Assembly (NCBI GenBank): GCA_904063045.1
Contig: CAJFCJ010000006.1
Location: 5,162,408 to 5,226,407, forward strand
Length of the DNA: 64,000 nucleotides
From: Dimorphilus gyrociliatus
Taxonomy: Eukaryota; Annelida; Polychaeta; Dinophilidae
Direction of reading: 5' to 3'
Every line of letters begins with the position of its first letter. The first letter of the stretch is position 1. The notes below the pieces were generated by a model, which did not search any database, was not told where the DNA came from, and was given only the letters and a program-made list of their open reading frames with translations. Position numbers and translations under genes: made by a program. Below are positions 44,812-56,315 of the stretch, piece by piece.

Positions 44812-46089
44812 ATGCTTTTTTCTTCGTTTATCATCATTTTACTTTCCATTGGTGGAAAAACAGTCGGAGGTATGTCAGTTCAAGTAACATTTATTATGCT
44901 CTATTTTAATGATTTCATACGTAATATTTTAGCTTTCACTGATGTTACTTATACTATCAGAAATGATAGTAACAGTCAAATATCAAAACCTAAATCTTCA
45001 ACTGTAGCTCAAACATCAGATTTTAAAATGAAAACTAGTTCGAGCCCAACTATTACATCAAAGCCTCCTTTGGAAACAACTGTTCATCCGTCTGTATCCT
45101 CTAAAGATCCAACACCGTCCAGCACCCATGTTATAATATTAACTAGCCAATCGAAAATATCTACAGGCTCACAGATTATTTCGAATAAATCTGATTCTAG
45201 TAGTCCTGTTGTTTCAACTGTATTTACAACAGTTCCTTCGAGATTTACTACGACAGAGAAATTGATAGACGGTGGTAAACTGACAACCAATAACACTATA
45301 AGACCAGAATTGAATATGACAACAAATTCAACTTCTAGTGAAACCAATAGCCCTTTGGAATCCTCGAGTACTGATCAATATAATAAATCAAGTAACAACA
45401 TCGAAATGACAAATAACCCAAAGGATGTCAGAAATGCAACAAAACAAGAAACAACAAGTACAATTAAACATTTTACAAGTTCAACAAACTCTGTGGAAAC
45501 CAGCTCAAATTCTTCATCAACGATAATAACGACGTTGGAAAGTAGCACAAAGAAGTCGATAACCTTGTCTAAGGTCGAGACTGTTACTGACCTACTACCG
45601 AGTGAAGAACCTGTTAAACAGACAAATCTTCAAAAGCAAACAACCGATAGAATAACTTCCGCAACGATAGAAAAAAATACCACTTCAATATCTGCAGAAA
45701 CAACAACAGAAAGACAACATCTAAGAATAGATAAACAAACTTTTTGTAAGGATTTGGATTGTGGAGACGGTGGAAAATGCGTACTTAAGTCTAATAAAGC
45801 AGTTTGCAAGTGTGATTGGGGCAGAAAAGGCATTTTATGCGAAGTAAATTTAAGACCTTTGATAACATGCGTTATCGTTTTGGCAAGTATTTTTGCACTT
45901 GTCCTTATATTACTTCTTATTAAAGTAATAAGGCAAAGAAGATTTGCTAAATGGCGAATATCTAGATTTAGATCTGCCAAAAGAGATGTTTATACAACTA
46001 TGCCTGGTTCGCATAGGTTGGTTAACGCTCCAAGTAGATCTAGTAAGAGGAGATCAGACGCTGGGTATCTCAATCTAGATGAATATTGA
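44812..46089 (+). CDS. mucin-like single-pass membrane protein with one EGF domain
   Basis: Exons 44812..44869 and 44933..46089 give 404 residues. Order: signal peptide (MLFSSFIIILLSIGG), a roughly 240-residue Ser/Thr-rich stalk with many N-x-S/T sites, one six-cysteine EGF-like domain at about residues 289-323 (FCKDLDCGDGGKC ... CKCDWGRKGILC), a membrane span (LITCVIVLASIFALVLILLL) and a basic cytosolic tail of about 55 residues ending in tyrosines (GYLNLDEY). The layout is that of a cell-surface mucin. I do not recognise a named orthologue; low-complexity stalks diverge fast. The 63-base intron (GTATGT...TTTTAG) has a length divisible by three, so the frame is open with or without splicing. 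Splicing keeps the signal peptide next to the stalk and removes a hydrophobic stretch. Confidence 0.85.
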   Translation: MLFSSFIIILLSIGGKTVGGMSVQVTFIMLYFNDFIRNILAFTDVTYTIRNDSNSQISKPKSSTVAQTSDFKMKTSSSPTITSKPPLETTVHPSVSSKDPTPSSTHVIILTSQSKISTGSQIISNKSDSSSPVVSTVFTTVPSRFTTTEKLIDGGKLTTNNTIRPELNMTTNSTSSETNSPLESSSTDQYNKSSNNIEMTNNPKDVRNATKQETTSTIKHFTSSTNSVETSSNSSSTIITTLESSTKKSITLSKVETVTDLLPSEEPVKQTNLQKQTTDRITSATIEKNTTSISAETTTERQHLRIDKQTFCKDLDCGDGGKCVLKSNKAVCKCDWGRKGILCEVNLRPLITCVIVLASIFALVLILLLIKVIRQRRFAKWRISRFRSAKRDVYTTMPGSHRLVNAPSRSSKRRSDAGYLNLDEY

Positions 46090-46632
46090 TGATTTTTAAG
46101 TAGTTTTTAAAATGAGATTTATGCAGAACATTTTTATATGAATACTATATTGGAACATATAGTATATTATTTTGACTATATCAGTATTCTTTTAAAAGAA
46201 ATTTCTCTATATAAAACGTAGATGATTTGAAAAACAAAGCTCTTTATTTCTTTAATAAACATTAATTATTTTATCAAAACTATTAGTTAACCATATTTCA
46301 AATATCCATTTTTATTTCATTCTGAATTTTATACGAATTTATTAATACGCATAAAATAGCGCATGGATAAATTATGAAAAGTGCACAAAGAGACATTAAT
46401 ACAGTATATGATTTACAAATCAATCTATAATAGGGTTTATTGAAGAAAGATAAAATGTTTTGGCTTTCTTTCTATGGCTGATTTAGTCTCTTCAAATTCT
46501 CTTCTTTTTCCTATCTTCTATCATAATGAAAAACTTAAAGTTCTGTCCAGCACAAAAGATGCCTTTTGCGGTATATTTTTTATCCTTTTAATACCCTATC
46601 ATTTACAGATTGAATTCATTTCGATATATTTT
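46090..46632. other. tail-to-tail spacer, mucin-like gene and ZDHHC6
   Basis: 543 bases with 3' UTRs of both genes. A plus-strand ORF at 46474-46662 runs into the antisense of the last ZDHHC6 exon and is a shadow. Confidence 0.65.
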
Positions 46633-49419
46633 TTACTGGTTCTTCTTCTCTTCTTTATGTAATGTTGGTTCCAAAATTTTGTAGCCGTTATCTACCGACG
46701 ACTCTCGAACGCATTTTCTTGGAAACCAACCTCTAATGCGATCTGTTAAACAACAATAATAAGTGATCTAGAAAGGTTCTATACCCAAATAAAAAATATT
46801 GACTGAGTAATGTACTGAATTTTTCTAATACGACTTTTGGCACAACTCAACATACAAAACTAGAAAGATTACCGTTTTTGTATCATATTTTACCAACATT
46901 TATTTTAGTTAAGACTTATTTAGAGATATCTAAAAAAATTACTAAATTATTGTTAGCTTAGAAGAATTATTAGGGGGAAATAAAAAAAAAATGCCGCGCC
47001 TAACTGTTGAAGAAAGACGAGCCGCTGTTGAAATGATACAAAATGGTGACCAAATAAAAGATGTGGCCGAGTTCTTTAAAGTATCTTCATTAACTATATC
47101 AAAGTTAAAAAAAAGATTTGCCGAAACTGGCTCGGTATTGGATAGACAAAGATCTGGACGTCCACGAAAATTGGATGTAACTGACGAGTGCAAAATAACT
47201 AAAGTATCTAAAGCCAATCCGTTTTTTACAGCTAGACAAGTAAAAAATCATACTGAGACATCGGTTCCTGTATCAATATCTACGGTTAAAAGAATACTGA
47301 AGAAACACGGTCTATCAAATAGAGCAAATACTATAAACGAAATAAGAAGACAAAAGTTAGCAGAAGAGAGGAGTCTATTAGCGGCAAAGAGTAAAAAGAA
47401 AAAAATGGAAATAATTGAAAAATTAAGTTTAAATAAAAATTAAAACTTTGTAATTAAATAATAAAAAAAAACGAATAAAAATCTTTAATTAAACCGAATA
47501 TACTTTTTACAGTTTTTTCCCTTTAACATTAAAAATATTGTACTCTAACTATTCTATTAAATATCTAAAGCCTATGGCTTAGTAGTGAAAGCATAATATC
47601 ATATAAGTAGAGTAAAAAAGTTTAGAAATCAACGAACTTTTTGTATTAATAGAAGTATACTTACTATCAGTTTTGTCTTTCAGCACCTTATCTCCGTAGA
47701 GCCAACGTCTAAAAAGAGAAAAACAAATTAAAAAGTCAATTGAGAGGATAAAATTAAATAGAAAAAAGTATTATATTATATCGGTTGTAGATTAAATATA
47801 ACCTACTTCCTCCATCTGGTTACGGAAACTTTATCACCATTAAGTAATGGGATTCTGGGCTCGTCTACGCACGGTGGACAACAAGCGACGCAAATTCCCT
47901 TTGATATAGGAAACCACGATCCATTATACTTTTCAGTTGCAACGTACGTTATCGCTCTCTCCCTCTTTTCAGCTTTCTGCTGCAGTTGTTCTACTGTAAG
48001 AGTATACTGATTGCAACCCTCTTTCACCTTATGGAAATTAACAAAAGATAAAATCATAGAATTCTTGATTATAGATAAATATTTAACGAACAGTCCATCT
48101 ATATCCGTCAGATTTATAAAAAGAACTAAAAACTTGTCTCAAGTTTTCTCTCCAGCCTAAGTCGTATGGATAAATCCATTCTTCATCAGTATCTCTTCTT
48201 CTCCAATGCGCTTTATCATTAATCCACGATTCAATGGAGGTTTCGTTTTTAATTATACTTCTAATTTGTATAATGCAAAGGCCGCCAACAGCAATAATGA
48301 CACCGACTGCTAAACCAACCGCTAGCATACTGAAGATAAACATTGTTACACTTAATGTTACTATAGGGTCATACTCTGATCCATAGCGTATGAAGTAATT
48401 CTGTAAAAAATTAGTCATTTATTTAATCAATACAAAATAACTAAAAAAAACAAACCTTAGTAACTGCTCTATACATAGAGGGAATTAATATACATAAACC
48501 ATGTAAGCATCCAGCTGGAGCAAATGCAAGAAAATACGTAAAATTGGCATGATTGAAATGACCGACGCAATTATTGATCCTGTTCATTTTTTTAAATAAA
48601 AATATGTAAACAAAACACTTTAAGTAAAATACAAGTTTAAAATAAAATATTAACCATGGACAATGATGATCCATTTTCATAACGCACCTGTACAAGTAAT
48701 AATTCATTTTTAAAGCAAATTTTTAAACTAAAAATGTTTTATTATTATAATAATATTTATTATTTTATTATAATATATTTATTTTAATGTAATAAATAAT
48801 TCATATTTTTTGCTCTATAATCCATTTGACAATGGCGTTATTCATCTATACTAATCTTCACCAAATTATTGATTTTTATAACAGTACAGTGCTAAGTGTA
48901 AATACATTTTATTTGCTTTTAATAGTTCTTTACTTTAAATTTTTGCTCCGGTACAATTTTTTAAAATATTCTTTTGTACTTACTTGCCACACTTTCTACA
49001 ATGATGCGATCTTGGAGCTTTAAAGCCTTTACAGACAATGCACTGTTGTAACTTATCTTCATCTCTTTTAGACTTCTTTATAAGGTAAAATAGAATAATT
49101 ATTTATTCCAAAGTATTTGTTTCACTTGTTCAGTTTAGATACTTACCGGTGCCCAATTTCGAGGTACATGACCTGGACCTAAAAAGGCTGCGTTGAAGAA
49201 GTTATAAAGAGTAGCAGTAACCCAAAAACAAAAGACAATCAAATGAACGCCCCCCCACAAAGTAGTTGGTGGCCACCACTGCAAATCGCAAATTATAGAG
49301 CACGATGAAACAATACCTATCACAGTCAGTGCTATACATGGTCCCCAATGAAGGAGACGATAAAAACATCCTATGCCACTGTCTGCCGAATTGACGATAA
49401 AATTTGAAGAGGAAGACAT
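46633..49419 (-). CDS. ZDHHC6: DHHC palmitoyltransferase ZDHHC6
   Basis: Minus-strand exons 49147..49419, 48984..49075, 48655..48687, 48456..48579, 48092..48400, 47807..48027, 47665..47708 and 46633..46742 encode 401 residues; human is 413. There are two membrane spans, then the cysteine-rich block (QCIVCKGFKAPRSHHCRKC) with DHHC in KMDHHCPW. Two more spans follow, then an SH3-like cytosolic tail (GCNQYTLTVEQLQQKAEKR, RWLYGDKVL, NRIRGWFPRKCV). The protein ends KKNQ, the same KKxx ER-retrieval layout as human ZDHHC6. ZDHHC6 palmitoylates ER proteins such as calnexin and IP3 receptor with SELENOK and is itself palmitoylated by ZDHHC16. The 922-base last intron hosts an ORF on the opposite strand. 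Confidence 0.96.
46991..47443 (+). CDS. Tc1-like transposase DNA-binding domain protein, nested
   Basis: An intact 150-residue ORF inside the last intron of ZDHHC6, on the other strand. It has two helix-turn-helix units joined by a GRPRK AT-hook-like linker: the first around residues 5-50 (VEERRAAVEMIQNGDQIKDV, then SLTISKLKKRF), the second around 75-120 (FTARQVKNHTETS, STVKRILKKHGLSNR). This is the paired-like DNA-binding half of Tc1/mariner transposases. The catalytic DDE/DDD domain is absent: the frame ends in a lysine-rich helix and a stop, and no DDE remnant is seen in the next 220 bases. I found no terminal inverted repeats nearby. It is either a domesticated DNA-binding protein or a truncated copy that has kept its frame. 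An AATAAA-like hexamer follows at about 47474. Confidence 0.7.
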   Translation: MPRLTVEERRAAVEMIQNGDQIKDVAEFFKVSSLTISKLKKRFAETGSVLDRQRSGRPRKLDVTDECKITKVSKANPFFTARQVKNHTETSVPVSISTVKRILKKHGLSNRANTINEIRRQKLAEERSLLAAKSKKKKMEIIEKLSLNKN

Positions 49420-50145
49420 CTTGAACGAAAACCGTTTTAATTTGACTACGAATTCTATATATATAGTTCACTTCTAATTTGCAGTTGAAAACAATATAAG
49501 TTTGTTAAATCATCTTTGATCAATAAGAAGTTAATATTAGTGTGTCAAAAGAAAAAAAATTGTCACAAACGGAACCGGAATAAAATATTATTTGTTATTT
49601 TAGTATGGATAGGTGGTATGCGTCGTTTAAATTAGCTTATATTTTGGCGCCTATCTATAGCATCTTGAAAATTGACTTCCGTTTCCGTCGATTTGTATGT
49701 TTGAAAAAAAAACCGCGATTGAATGTGAGTAAAACTGAATATTCGTGTTAAGCTCCCGATTTTCTAGTACTTTAGGCAATCATATAAATTTTTAGGTCAA
49801 TTTTATCTATACGAAAAGCACTGATTTCCATTTTATAAGATATTTCACAAGAAAAATTAGAAAATCTAAATTTCGCGTGATTCTTATTTCATTTATTTTT
49901 TTAAATAGTAAATTCTTACAATTCCTTCAAATATCAATGGTTTATTTATTCTCATGTGTATTATATTACTGTCTAGTTTGAATATGTTTCGATATATTCT
50001 CCTGGATTTATTGAAAATCCAATGTTTCTTTTTTTTCTTCTTCAATGTTCGAAACATTCAAAAATTAAAATATAGTTAAAGAGAAATTACCTACAGACTA
50101 AATTATTTACTAGACCTATTCTCTTTTCACAGAAAGATAAACATC
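49420..50145. other. head-to-head spacer, ZDHHC6 and NCAPG
   Basis: 726 AT-rich bases between divergent starts; nothing beyond expected promoter sequence. Confidence 0.6.
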
Positions 50146-53100
50146 ATGCCGAGAGCCACGAAAAAGGCAGAAGAAGTTGATAGGGTTGTTTGTCAAAATC
50201 TTGAATTGGCAAAGTCGATAAGAGATTTTCTGAGAAATCATTGTAATAAAACAATTACGTTGGAAGATGCGCTAAGCAGCATTATGAAGATATATAAAAC
50301 AGAAAAAAAAAAAGTATGTTATTTTTGAGTTGAAATTAACTGATAACCTGTAAATAACTTGGCTTCTTCCAATTTAGAATTCAAGCACTCCTAAATTTAA
50401 TGAAGCATTGCAGTATTTGATGTACAATGCCTTCGAATTTGGAGATATGGAAAGTGATTTTATAAATAAACACTGGGATCTATTTGGGGCAATTTTAGCA
50501 GAGATAACTGTTCTTGAAAAATCAGATGTAATCAATCCAGTTGTTCGTAATGTAATAAGGCATTATTTTTCGGTACGTAGAATTTCCGTTCATTCATGTT
50601 AATTGATATTTCATACTGTAAATATTAATATAATTGCAGTGCCAAGTTCCAGAAAAAGAACTTCGGTGGCATACAACTCATATATGTGCAAGTTTTTTAC
50701 TTCATCTACCGAATGGTGTTGACCTAAGCGGAAAATTTTACGATAAAATTGTGGAGAAATTGAAGATTGATGCTAATGACAAATGCCCAGCTGTTAGATT
50801 GTGGGCAGTGAAAGGATTAACTGTTTTCCAATGCTCTGGTGAAGACATAGATGTAATTAGATTTCTTATAGACAAGGCTAAATTTGACGGTAATTTGGCG
50901 GTGAGATTAGCTGCCCAAGAATCATTTTGTATAACATCAAGAACGGCCAGTGAATTGACAAATTTTATCTTGTCAAAGAATGCTGCTAGTAGAAAATTAG
51001 CATTCTCGAGATTGGGATCAAGCGTGCACATTAGAGCTTTGGTGAGAGAATATAGACAGAAAGCCCTTTTTTATGCCTTTCAAGAAAGTGAACCTGATGT
51101 CAAAAAACATGCAAAGGAGCATTTAATTGAAATTTGGAAGCAAATGTGTTGCAGCATTGAACAATTGGTTAAATATCTAATTTGTGAGACGTCTGATAAA
51201 CGCGATTTCAACGTCCTTAATTCTGTTTTAAAGACTTATAATGCTGAAACCTTAATTGAAGCTTGTTTCGAAAATCTACCATCTCCAGATACTAGAGGAG
51301 GAATTGATGGAGAGATACAGCGAAATTACCCTCCTTTACTGAATGATAAGTTATGCATTGACTTGGATAACATAACTTTCGTTAAAGGTACTATTCAAGT
51401 TCAGCTATATTCCGTTTTTATACATTTACAGTTTGTCTCTTTTTAGCCGTATGGTGGTCTGAAACGCTGAAAGTTCTTAAAGCCAAACAGGAAGAAGGCG
51501 AAATGGACCTTGTTGAAAAAATAACACCCTCAGCCTTAGATTTTACAAATATGATTGAATCATTTTATTATAAGTATAAGGATGATTTGGATTCTGGAAG
51601 AAGTATTAATGAGGACAACTTGCCTTTAGATTACATAAAAGCCTCGTGTACTATAGGTTATTTACTACAAATAAGCGAATATGTCGATAACAACGATCCT
51701 GTTGGAAGAGAAAAAGTATATAAATCTTTCAAGGAACTGCTTCTTTTAGATTCTACGTGTTACGATTGGTGTGGTGGATTCGTAAAGGCAAAACGTAGAT
51801 TTGCTCTTAATGACGAAGAATTTACAAAAGATATTTTCTATATTATATCTGAAGTTCTTCAGCCTTTCAGTGAAAATGTTACTACGAGTCATAACGACGA
51901 AACTGAACCAACTCAAGCAGCAGATAGCACTATTAGAACTGATCATTTTGTTAGAGCTAAAGTTCTGGCTTGCTTAAAAGAATTCTCAAATTTAATGAAG
52001 GTATGTTTTAAATTCTTTTTTATATTTCAAGTTTTACTTCATAAGATCAAAAACAGGAATCAACATATGATTTAAGCCAGAGCAACACTTATCAAGATTT
52101 TATAAAGCGAAACGTTGCTGCTTGGGTATCTGTTGATACCGAATTACCATATGTTCGGTTACTTGCATTGGAAATCATACATATTCATGCAAATTGCTTT
52201 AAAAGAACCGAAAAGGATTTGGAAACAGCAATATTAGCTTTTGTTTATAATATTATCGAAAGAAAAAGTGTATATCATACGGAGGCAGACCTTGTAAATC
52301 TCTTCAGATTAACGACATCATTCTTAACTCACACAAGTAGAACCGCTATCAATGATACTATATTTAAAGTAGAAGCAAATTGTGAAGCTACGGTTCTATT
52401 ACTGAAGCATTGCGGTTATGAGGACAAAAATCTTAAAAATTTCGACCCACTTGAATTTATTTTGGACGAGTATTGCTCATGTTTCTATAGTCTACAGTTT
52501 GAGGGGCAGTGCGAAATTATTAATTTTTTATGTATCCTACTAATTTATAGGAGAAACGTTGAAAATCTTCTCCCTAGAATATTTGATATTGTTGTTTACG
52601 ACCATAAAAGAAAGATCACAGCCCATTCACTAGTGCGCGAAACAGTTGAACTAGTTTTTGAAAGTGAAATAATTAAATCGAATATCTTTGTGGAATTTGT
52701 TGATTGTTTTACAAGAATTGTAAAAGTGATGGTGAACGAAGACGAAGATTACTTAGCCATTCTCATTGATATATTTTGTAAGATATGTAAACATGGCATA
52801 GATAAAATTATCCAAGACGCTGAGACATCAGCACAGAGCTTAGATATATTGCAACAAGTTAGATTGAAACTCTCTACAGTTTTGAAGGCTATTGGAACAC
52901 AAAAAGATATTGAACGGATTGTGACAAAAATTGAAAAATCTCCCGTTTTTGCCGAAAATGAAGAATTATTCAAAGCAGAAGAAAAGGATGAAGTTGACAC
53001 AACTATGAAAGAATTGACCAAGACAATTGAAGAAGACGAATATGAGGAGGATGAGGACGACGATGATGTTACAATTATTGCAGAAACAGCAGCTGCAGTA

Positions 53101-53824
53101 AGTTAAGCGATTGGAAATTATGTCATCATTAATTTAGAAAAAAAACTAATTAATTTTCAGGTCTCTCAACTGAAAGTGGAAGTTAAGGAAGAAATAGAGG
53201 CAATTAATAATGACAGTCATGAAAGTTCATCCGATGATATCGTACCTCTCTCTCCTACTACACAGGCCCCCACCTTAAAAAAGCGTGGCGTAGTCAGTAA
53301 CAAAGTGACTGATGACTCGAAAGAATTTGTAAAGTCAAGAACCACCAGGAGTAAAAGTGGTAAGAAAAGAGGACACGACACGGATATAGCAAAGTATGTA
53401 ATGTTTTTTTCATATCCCAGTTACTTTATTAGAAGCATAATTATCTTACTTATAAAAAACTAGTTCATCTTTTCTATTCGCCTTTAGCTCCTTAAATACT
53501 CTATTTACATATTTTTTCATCTTAGTTTTAGCAAATTAAGCGGACAATTGGTAACGCTCCTAGTATCATCTAACTTTTTGGCTTCTTTAACCGCATGCTC
53601 AACAATAGTTATGTTCATGATTTAATATCCTTTTTTTTTCAGATCAAGAGACAACGTTGTTGTGGAAAAAAGACAAACAAGGTCATCAGCTCGAGAAAAT
53701 GAAAGAAATCTTCGATCTAGGTTAATTAAATTTGTACTTTTCTAAAGACAAAAGACAATAATTTCATATAACAATTTTTTAAATTAACAGAGGCAAAAAA
53801 AGAAGTCAAGACATGCCAAAGTAA
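50146..53824 (+). CDS. NCAPG: condensin I subunit CAP-G
   Basis: Exons 50146..50313, 50378..50572, 50640..51387, 51447..52000, 52057..53097, 53161..53393, 53643..53720 and 53791..53824 encode 1016 residues, the same as human NCAPG (1015). The body is a HEAT-repeat solenoid (VRLWAVKGLTVFQ, LAVRLAAQESFCI). It has the family's NPVVRNV-like and VRLLALEIIHIHA turns and the block KLAFSRLGSSVHIRAL, which corresponds to the conserved RKLAYQVLAEKVHMRAM. The C-terminal 150 residues are acidic then basic and disordered (EEDEYEEDEDDDD, RSKSGKKRG), as in other CAP-G proteins. CAP-G pairs with CAP-H in mitotic chromosome condensation and binds DNA. NCAPG fits better than NCAPG2 because of length and tail. 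Confidence 0.87.
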
Positions 53825-54592
53825 ATGCTTATTCTCATTGAAAGAAAATTTTGTATATACGATTTGATACATAGTCTATTACATATCAAGATTAAACTTT
53901 CATAATCGCATTATTTAGATATCAATATTTATCGCTTATTTTTTGTATATATCTTTCGGCAGACATGTAAAATATTTTCCAAAAAGAGAAAGAAAATATT
54001 TAGATTTTCGTCCACTTTGAGCTCTATTAAATTCTTGAACATACACATATGTAAAATATACTTTTTCTAAATAAATTCACATCTATAAATGATTTGTACA
54101 CGTCTGTTTATATAAACAGACGAATTCAAAGCGATTGAATAATCGGTGTAATTATCCTAAATGTTTTGTTTTTCCAGGGGATTAGGCGTATTCATAAAGT
54201 CAGGTCTTCATATTTATTAGATATATTTTGTATAAATTGAAATTTTGCTGAACATTTCTTGCTAGCTATATTCATTTCCAAGAAACAAAGAGAACAGATC
54301 TAAAGTCAATAAAATTTTTAAATAATATACTGTATAAAGACTTAAAATTAGATAAATTGATCATAGCTTGTAATATTTATCCGATTGTTAATTTTTTATC
54401 AATGACGGACTGAAAGCACTACATAATATACGCTTTGTTTCATCATTTGTAGACATACAAAAGAATTAGCATGTAATAGTTTTTTTAATACCTAGTTTAA
54501 AAATTAAAGATAGCGGTTGTTTGTTATTTTGTTGCATAGTGTAATTCGCTGTTCATCTCAGTCGTTTATTGCTGCTCAACACATATCAACTA
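53825..54592. other. tail-to-tail spacer after NCAPG
   Basis: 768 AT-rich bases; 3' UTRs of the two convergent genes. It holds the hairpin-like repeat ACGTCTGTTTATATAAACAGACG at about 54100-54122 (arms CGTCTGTTTAT / ATAAACAGACG). No coding signal. Confidence 0.6.
54100..54122. repeat. near-perfect 11-bp palindrome
   Basis: CGTCTGTTTAT followed directly by its reverse complement ATAAACAGACG. It lies in the 3' spacer between NCAPG and the RGKHG gene. Could be a UTR hairpin; function unknown. Confidence 0.75.
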
Positions 54593-56315
54593 TCATTGAA
54601 GATCAGTTAGATCAGGGTGCGGTAGGGCTCTACTTATATCCAATAAATCAGTAGGCTCGTCTATACCTACGGTATGCTGCGAAGTGTCAACAACAAATAA
54701 TATATTTGAATAGTTTTGTTGAAATTGCGGTTCTTCTCTAGTTTGATTTAAAGGTAGGATGGGCTCTTGACTTGTCTGATATTCATTTTCTGGTTTCTTT
54801 TTTGAAAGAGAGCCGTGCTTTCCCCTTCTATCTGGCATTGGTGCGTTATGTAGTTTCAATTGATCAAGGAGGGTTCGAATTTGTCCTTCAGTTAACCTAA
54901 ATACCCCTTGAAAGCATCTTTTACAAACGGAATTTAATTCACCGGATATTTCAACGCTATAATAGAAAGTAACCTCTCTACACAGTTTTTTGTCTTTACT
55001 CCGTCGTCTCGCTGGAGGTGCGTAAGTAATTAACTTTGATAAATAAAGTCGTTGATTGTTATATGAGGAAAGTTGGGAAAAAATGGAATAAACTTCGTCC
55101 AATTGGTCATTTGAAAATTTCTCTAAGCATTTCTGCTTACATTTGGACCGGATGAGTGCGGCTTTAGTCTCTCTTTCTTTTTTCTTTGCCATTCTCTGCT
55201 CTTTTCTCTTCCTATCTCTCTTCGATTCGTTATTCATTTCTGCAACGTCTTCATAGTCGATAAGTGGAACAAATGGGACTTTCGCTTTATCTTTATCCGT
55301 CTCCGTCTTTGATGTATTTGGAGTTTGAGAACGGTTTGCTATAGAATTTTTAGACCTGGCAATTAATTTTTTAACAACAGGTGAATTCTTTAAATGTCTA
55401 TATTTTCGAAGGACATCTTGACCATTTGTATTTTCATCATCTACCTTTTTATTTGTTGGTGGCAGATGAATTTCTTTCTTTCTCGTCCTTGTATCTTTCG
55501 TGCCTGATTCTTTAAGAAATCTATTTGAGGTATGACCATGTTTCCCCCGACCGTCTGGCTTCGGTCCATTCATTGAAACAATTTGTATACATAAAACTCT
55601 TACAAATCCATTCGATATTCGATACGTCGACATAAAACAGTATTTGCAAACTTTTGTTAATTTTCCTTTAAGAAGTATATGATAATTAAATGTTCTTAAT
55701 CTTCTTGGATGTGTCTTTTCTTTTGTCGATTTCGTTCGCTTTGTAGGCAGAGATATTGATATAAGTTTACTTAAGAATAATTTTTTTGCATAATATGTTC
55801 CAAGTTTATCAAACTCTTCAAATGATAAGTTCAAATCTTCTTGATCAATATTTAACAAACAAGCTCGATGACATTTTTCTTTAAGTGTCGCTAATTTTCC
55901 TTCCTTTTCTCTTCGTCGACGTTGTTGTTCTAGTTTTCTAGCCTCTTTGCCCTTCGGCGTTTTTGTTTTTTGAGCAACTTCAGCAGTGGGCTCTCTCTCT
56001 TGACTTTCAAGACTATTCGTTGCATAATACATCATATTTGATTGATCTTCGTAAGTAGAATTATCGGTCATTAATATTTCCATTGATTGGTTCGGATAGA
56101 TTGTTAACGTTGAATTCGGAGCTGCTTGTTCGACATATATTGTCTGTTTCATTAAGAATTATACTGGTATGGTTATTTTGAAATATTAAAAATAAATAAT
56201 ATCATACTGGTGAATAATCTTGTGTAATCCATTGAGAATTATCTGTTGAATCAGTAGAAACACTACTGAACGTATTCATTTGATACTTTAAATATCCTTG
56301 ATCGTCGTTTGCCAT
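54593..56315 (-). CDS. protein with a duplicated C-x3-C / C-x2-C / RGKHG module
   Basis: Exons 56208..56315 and 54593..56143 give 552 residues. It contains the same roughly 110-residue module twice. Module 1 has Cys127-x3-Cys131, Cys202-x2-Cys205 and RGKHG at 235-239. Module 2 has Cys371-x3-Cys375, Cys443-x2-Cys446 and RGKHG at 476-480. Shared blocks are YAKKLFLSKLIS / NNQRLYLSKLIT and VCKYCF / VCKRCF. Spacings match almost exactly, so an internal duplication is clear. The cysteine/histidine layout suggests zinc binding. The flanks are basic and coiled. From memory, similar single modules occur in lineage-expanded, transposon-associated proteins of insects and other invertebrates, often next to a DDE-like domain; none is present here. 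Function unknown. An alternative start is the ATG at 56150-56152 in exon 2. Confidence 0.8.

Noticed and set aside
46474-46662. 62-codon plus-strand ORF
   Set aside because: Overlaps and is antisense to the last ZDHHC6 exon, which is well supported.
46743-47664. Terminal inverted repeats or TA target duplications around the Tc1-like ORF
   Set aside because: I compared both flanks by eye and found no matching inverted ends; a complete element is not supported.
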